A stretch of 38,163 nt of DNA, from contig JAGKSW010000149.1 of NCBI GenBank assembly GCA_018993265.1, positions 1-38,163 on the forward strand. The letters are read 5' to 3'. Below are positions 34,753 through 38,163 of the stretch, piece after piece; the stretch's first letter is position 1, and every line of letters begins with the position of its first letter. Below the pieces are notes generated by a model. The model searched no databases and was not told the origin of the DNA. It worked only from the letters and a program-made list of their open reading frames with translations. The position numbers and the translations under genes were made by a program. This stretch comes from Nostoc sp. TH1S01 (GTDB taxonomy: Bacteria > Cyanobacteriota > Cyanobacteriia > Cyanobacteriales > Nostocaceae).

Positions 34753-35187
34753 ATGACACTTGATAGCTTCTTGATTGCTGTAGCTACTCTGCTGTGGAAT
34801 AAAGCACAGGAGAAAATTGGCGAAAACATTGGTGATGCTTTATGGAATGCTCCTGGTAAGCTAATAGAATTACTGTGGCGAAAGAATAAAATTCCATCTC
34901 TTACCAGTGAAGAACCACAAAGATTAGATTATGGTCAAGCCGTGCGGGAACTGACAGAAGCCGCACAAGATCCCGAAATTGCTCAAGCAATTGTGGATGT
35001 AGAAGCAGCAGTTAATAATGATCAGTCTGAGACTGCTGAGGAAATTAAAAAGAAAGCAGCAGAAATCAAGTCTCATCCATCAGTCGTCAACAAATTTGGG
35101 AAGTTAGCAGAGACACTCACTGTAAAGAACGGTGGAATAGTCGGTCAGTCAATTACTATTGAGAAAATAGTTCATCATCACCACTGA
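34753..35187 (+). CDS. N-terminal domain of a NACHT protein, ending at an in-frame TGA
   Basis: 144 residues with ATG start. LDSFLIAVATLLWNKAQEKI opens with a hydrophobic amphipathic helix; the middle is charged and helical (EAAQDPEIAQAIVDVEAAV, AEEIKKKAAEIKSHPSVVNK); the end GGIVGQSITIEKIVHHHH is beta-like. It resembles effector-associated domains that precede NACHT or protease genes in cyanobacteria. The frame continues without another stop into the NACHT gene, so this is probably the first part of one larger protein. Exact function is unknown. Confidence 0.75.
   Translation: MTLDSFLIAVATLLWNKAQEKIGENIGDALWNAPGKLIELLWRKNKIPSLTSEEPQRLDYGQAVRELTEAAQDPEIAQAIVDVEAAVNNDQSETAEEIKKKAAEIKSHPSVVNKFGKLAETLTVKNGGIVGQSITIEKIVHHHH
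35185..35187 (+). other. In-frame TGA joining two parts of a NACHT gene
   Basis: The frame of the upstream 144-residue domain and that of the NACHT gene are the same. Between TGA and the next ATG (35257) are 23 sense codons reading as protein (GTKLTPDDWRDICIA). The stop context is UGA-C, a context known to be leaky in bacteria. It could be a nonsense mutation, a translation readthrough site or an assembly error. Confidence 0.7.
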
Positions 35188-35256
35188 CCGCAGTCGTCTC
35201 CAGGGGAGGATGGGACAAAGTTAACTCCCGATGACTGGCGTGATATTTGCATCGCT

Positions 35257-37710
35257 ATGCTGAAAAGTCAGCAAGAAGCAGCAATACTCAGACGCAAAGC
35301 GACAGAACGAGGTTTTGAAATTAACGTTTATGTTCCCTTGGGGTTGGTAGAACGCAAACAGCAGCAACGCCGACAACAAGATGAACAGCAAGACAGAGAA
35401 AACGTTTATGAGTTAACCGAAGAAGTCATTGTCAAAACTTATGAACATGGCGCATTTCTCCGCGAAGTAATTGCACAACAGCCAGCCGAAAAAAATAAAC
35501 ATATTGCTATCATCGGTGAACCGGGAGCAGGTAAAACTACCTTATTGAGTACCATTGCTTCCTTTATTAAAGACAACACTCAAGATTTACCTATATGTAT
35601 TTCTCTTGCCAGCTTACAGGGAAAAACTATTGAGAAATATTTACGTGAGCAATGGCTGACTGAAGCCATGAGTTTAGTTAAACCTGATGTTAAAGTCACG
35701 TCAGAAATTGAACGTCAACTACTTGCTTGTTTTGCTAAAGGGGGAGTTTGGCTACTGTTAGATGGGGTTGATGAAATGGGTGAAAATTCACCTGTGCAAG
35801 CCTTAGCCAAAATTAATCGAGAATTGACAGCACCTCTGAGGCAAGCACGGGTGGTTTTAACTTGTCGCTCAAATGTTTGGGATGCCCAAGTTAATAATTT
35901 ACTCACAGGTTTTGATACTTATAAAACCCAAGAGTTTAAACCAAAACAAATTGATAATTTTATTCAGCAGTGGTTTGAGCGTGCGGATAATTTAACAAAA
36001 GGTAAGACGCTACAGGCAAAGTTAAAAGAAACTAAACATGAAAATATTCGTAAATTGGTAACAAATCCTCTGCGGTTGTCGCTGTTGTGTCAGACATTCG
36101 ATTTGGATAAGCAGGGAGAATTACCAGAAACAAAAGCTGCGCTTTACCAAAGGTTTAGTCGCTATTTATATGAATGGAAATCAGAGTTATTTCCTGATTT
36201 GTATGACTCTGATGATTTAAAAGATGAATTACACGGTGCTTTAAGTAGACTAGCTTTTGCAGGAATTAATACTAAAGCTAGATTTCGCTTAACAAAAAGT
36301 TTAGCACGTCAGGAAATGGGCGAGAGGCTGTTTCAAATAGCTCGTGATAGTTTTTGGCTGGTTTTAGTAGACAGAACAACTGAAACTGATGAGGAAGTTT
36401 ATGCTTTTTTTCATCCTAACTTTCAAGAATATTTTGCGGCTTTAGCAGTAGATGATTGGGACTTATTTCTACCTCGCAAGCACAAAAATAAACCTGTTAA
36501 GAATAAGAAATACCGCATTTTTGAATCTCAATGGAAAGAGGTTATTTTACTATGGTTAGGGCGAGAAGAACAAAAGCTCAAACAACAGAAGCAAGATTTT
36601 ATCGATGCTTTGGTCAACTTTAAAGATGGATGTGGTAAGTGGCATAGCGAAGATATAGATAAAGGTTTTTATGAATATCGCGCTTACTTTTTAGCAGCTG
36701 TAGGCATTGCAGAATTTAGAGCATATTCTAGAACCGATGAAATAGTAGAGCAAATTGTCAAATGGGGATTTGGTTATTCACCAAAAAAACACAAGTGGGG
36801 GACATTTTATAATCCAATTCAACAGGAAGCTAGATCAGCAATTCAACAGACGGAGCGCATAAAAGCCGTCGCAGCCTTGGAGCAACTGCTAGACTCCAGG
36901 CATTTGGATGAAGACATTCGTATACAGGTAGCAGAAAGCTTGGAGACAATCAACCCAGGCAATAATATTGCGATCACCGCCTTGTTAGAACTGCTGCAAT
37001 CTCCTGATATTGATTACTTAATTCGTGATCTAGCAGCAGAAAGCTTAGGAAAAATAGGAACAGGCAATAAAACTGTAATCACAGCTTTCACACAACTGCT
37101 TCCATCACTTAATGTGAGAAGTTCCATTCGTTTCCAGATAATAGAAAGTTTAGGGAAAATCAACCCAGATAATGAATGGGCGATCACTACTTTGGAAAAG
37201 CAGCAATCAACAGATGTGGATACTAAAATCCATAAGCAGATAGCACAAATCTTAGAGGCCACTGGCACAGGCAATGAGAATGAGAAGATTGCTATTTTGG
37301 TAGAACTGCTACACTCAACAACTTTGAACGATGACGACACCCATTATTGGCAGGCAGTAGAAAGCTTAGGAGAAATCAATACAGGTAACGAGTTTGTAGT
37401 CACTGCTTTGATAAAGTTGCTTGAATCACCTTATTTGGATATATTTACCGCTTGGCAAGCAGCAGGAAGTTTAGGAAAAATTTTACAAAAAGATAAGGAT
37501 TGTTTTGAGGTAGTCAAAACTTTAAGTGGTTGGCAATCATTGTATGGTAAATACTATGATTTAGTCTGGAAATGCGCCTATATTATGCGCTATCCTGATT
37601 TTTATCAAGCTTGGCGGCATCCGTATCATATTACGATACAAATCTTAATAATAATCTTCTACATTCTTATACATAACTTAAAGAAAATCCTTTTCACCAG
37701 AATCATTTAA
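35257..37710 (+). CDS. NACHT-domain NTPase with HEAT-like repeats and C-terminal membrane helix
   Basis: An NLR-like STAND ATPase. In 817 residues: a leader (INVYVPLGLVERKQQQR, about 22-38), Walker A GEPGAGKTT (87-95), Walker B LLLDGVDE (166-173), VVLTCRSNVW sensor (199-208), a winged/helical region with FFHPNFQEYFAAL, HEAT-like repeats (about 540-740; repeating AESLETINPG, AESLGKIGTG, IESLGKINPD, VESLGEINTG), and a hydrophobic helix near 793-808 (IQILIIIFYILI). Bacterial NACHT proteins of this build (bNACHT) can act in phage defence. No Shine-Dalgarno precedes ATG 35257, so it probably depends on the upstream frame. Confidence 0.85.
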   Translation: MLKSQQEAAILRRKATERGFEINVYVPLGLVERKQQQRRQQDEQQDRENVYELTEEVIVKTYEHGAFLREVIAQQPAEKNKHIAIIGEPGAGKTTLLSTIASFIKDNTQDLPICISLASLQGKTIEKYLREQWLTEAMSLVKPDVKVTSEIERQLLACFAKGGVWLLLDGVDEMGENSPVQALAKINRELTAPLRQARVVLTCRSNVWDAQVNNLLTGFDTYKTQEFKPKQIDNFIQQWFERADNLTKGKTLQAKLKETKHENIRKLVTNPLRLSLLCQTFDLDKQGELPETKAALYQRFSRYLYEWKSELFPDLYDSDDLKDELHGALSRLAFAGINTKARFRLTKSLARQEMGERLFQIARDSFWLVLVDRTTETDEEVYAFFHPNFQEYFAALAVDDWDLFLPRKHKNKPVKNKKYRIFESQWKEVILLWLGREEQKLKQQKQDFIDALVNFKDGCGKWHSEDIDKGFYEYRAYFLAAVGIAEFRAYSRTDEIVEQIVKWGFGYSPKKHKWGTFYNPIQQEARSAIQQTERIKAVAALEQLLDSRHLDEDIRIQVAESLETINPGNNIAITALLELLQSPDIDYLIRDLAAESLGKIGTGNKTVITAFTQLLPSLNVRSSIRFQIIESLGKINPDNEWAITTLEKQQSTDVDTKIHKQIAQILEATGTGNENEKIAILVELLHSTTLNDDDTHYWQAVESLGEINTGNEFVVTALIKLLESPYLDIFTAWQAAGSLGKILQKDKDCFEVVKTLSGWQSLYGKYYDLVWKCAYIMRYPDFYQAWRHPYHITIQILIIIFYILIHNLKKILFTRII

Positions 37711-37729
37711 GCCATTTTGCGACAGCGAC

Positions 37730-37885
37730 GTTACAAATCAATTCTGCGTCATAACTACAGCTTATTCATTTGTTACCAACACAGAAGCGGACGTTAAGAA
37801 TAAAGTTGTTGTCTTTACCACAGCTTGTCCGTTCGTTAGCAACACAACTTGTTTCGTTACAAACGCTGATGTTTTTGTTACCAAA
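37730..37885. repeat. Eight-unit degenerate 21-bp repeat array
   Basis: Units beginning with GTTACNAA-like cores start exactly every 21 bases: 37730, 37751, 37772, 37793, 37814, 37835, 37856 and 37877 (e.g. GTTACAAAT, GTTACCAAC, GTTAGCAAC, GTTACAAAC, GTTACCAAA; units at 37751, 37793 and 37814 are more diverged). The period equals seven codons: the plus frame reads F/VVTN-type heptapeptides without a start codon, the minus frame (L/F)VTK/N heptapeptides with stops. It may be a protein-binding array, a decayed repeat-protein gene, or a transposon end. Confidence 0.7.
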
Positions 37886-38009
37886 AGTTATCTATAGAAT
37901 GGTAAGACAAGTTACTTTCATTTTGATGCCTACTTGTGCATGAACTTCGAGATTTATGTCCTTTCGTGCAAAAATGGATTGACAATCTGTAAGCAATACT
38001 TCTCGGTTA

Positions 38010-38045
38010 AGGACAAAATTGGTGTAAAGTGACAATTGTTGTCCT
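38010..38045. promoter_or_regulatory. Hairpin upstream of the right-edge gene
   Basis: AGGACAAAATTG (38010-38021) pairs with CAATTGTTGTCCT (38033-38045) with one bulge. It lies 22 bases before the start of the partial gene and could be an element end or control site. Confidence 0.35.
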
Positions 38046-38067
38046 GAAATAGCGATCGCAAAAACTA

Positions 38068-38163
38068 GTGCAGCTAAAAGATTTCTCCTTCATCGCCCCA
38101 GAAGTTGAAGCAGAGTTGATATTGAGAGCAATAGAAACGGTGATTTCGTCAGAGAAAATTGTA
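38068..38163 (+). CDS. Start of an unidentified gene cut by the window edge, perhaps a transposase
   Basis: From GTG at 38068 (an in-frame TAG lies six codons earlier), 32 residues are visible: QLKDFSFIAPEVEAELILRA followed by IETVISSEKIV. The short leading segment and the ETVIxxEKI pattern resemble the N-terminus of IS4-type transposases (Nterm_IS4 domain). That is recollection, not a search. The hairpin just upstream would fit an element end. Too short to assign. Confidence 0.4.
   Translation, partial: MQLKDFSFIAPEVEAELILRAIETVISSEKIV

Larger units (their letters stand above)
37711..38067. other. Gene-free region after the NACHT gene
   Basis: 357 bp holding the 21-bp repeat array (37730-37885) and the hairpin at 38010-38045. 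Between them lies unassigned sequence with two TGTGCA/CGTGCA-type motifs 30 bp apart (around 37936 and 37966). No RNA gene is recognised. Confidence 0.5.

Noticed and set aside
35185-35187. Selenocysteine codon
   Set aside because: No selenoprotein family context or SECIS-like hairpin is seen after the TGA; HHHH-stop-P does not resemble a Sec site.
34753-35187. Poly-His tail as an artificial tag
   Set aside because: HHHH is only four residues, in natural AT-rich context, and the frame continues into the native NACHT sequence.
37730-37885. CRISPR array
   Set aside because: The units are 21-bp periodic and degenerate throughout, with no constant repeat of 28-37 bp and no cas genes nearby.
37730-38163. 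CRISPR-associated Tn7-like transposon end
   Set aside because: The repeats do not match the V-K type TGTCG/GACAAAT ends I know, and the visible gene start does not resemble TnsB. The window ends too early to be certain.
1-38163. tRNA and rRNA genes
   Set aside because: No cloverleaf-like or rRNA-like stretches were recognised by eye on either strand.

Overview
The window looks like chromosome from a filamentous, probably heterocyst-forming cyanobacterium (Nostoc/Anabaena type). The signs are many HIP1 octamers (GCGATCGC) inside and between genes, short heptanucleotide-type tandem repeats (STRRs) in most intergenic gaps, a cyanophycin synthetase/cyanophycinase pair, a three-domain flavodiiron protein, and several small proteins of cyanobacterial type. 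All identifications are by reading the sequence; no database search was run.

Layout. 1-4.8 kb: the 3' end of an unidentified gene, pgi on the minus strand, a RelE-like toxin and a small upstream partner separated by a MITE-like insert, then a livM-livG amino-acid ABC transporter pair. 4.8-8.1 kb is accessory: a fold-back repeat with a gene remnant, a small membrane protein, ridA, and an IS607-type element with an intact tnpB, a decayed serine-recombinase tnpA and a pentapeptide-repeat gene stump at its edge. 8.1-31 kb is mostly housekeeping: NUDIX, malQ, rodZ-like, a pseudouridine synthase, a DUF2993 protein, cdsA, cbiT, a membrane Ser/Thr kinase, tatA, cphA/cphB, trmD-ispF, an oligopeptide-type binding lipoprotein, larB, argH, a small basic protein, a second NUDIX, an alpha/beta hydrolase and coaX. 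31.3-33.1 kb: a flavodiiron protein with the canonical diiron ligands (Flv3-like).

The last 5 kb (33.4 kb to the end) is an accessory block. It has a DUF2887/Rpn-type PD-(D/E)XK nuclease, a partial tandem copy of its 3' end, and a NACHT NTPase gene whose N-terminal domain is separated from the NTPase by a single in-frame TGA. An exactly 21-bp-phased degenerate repeat array follows, then the start of another gene, possibly a transposase. This block is the best candidate for an unusual system: a bacterial NLR-like (bNACHT) protein with a HEAT-like sensor and a C-terminal membrane helix, possibly interrupted or read through at UGA.

Pathway links: cphB and cphA make and degrade cyanophycin (nitrogen/arginine storage), and argH nearby makes arginine. 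pgi and malQ serve sugar and glycogen metabolism. trmD and ispF overlap and are probably co-transcribed, as are rluB-like and rodZ-like.
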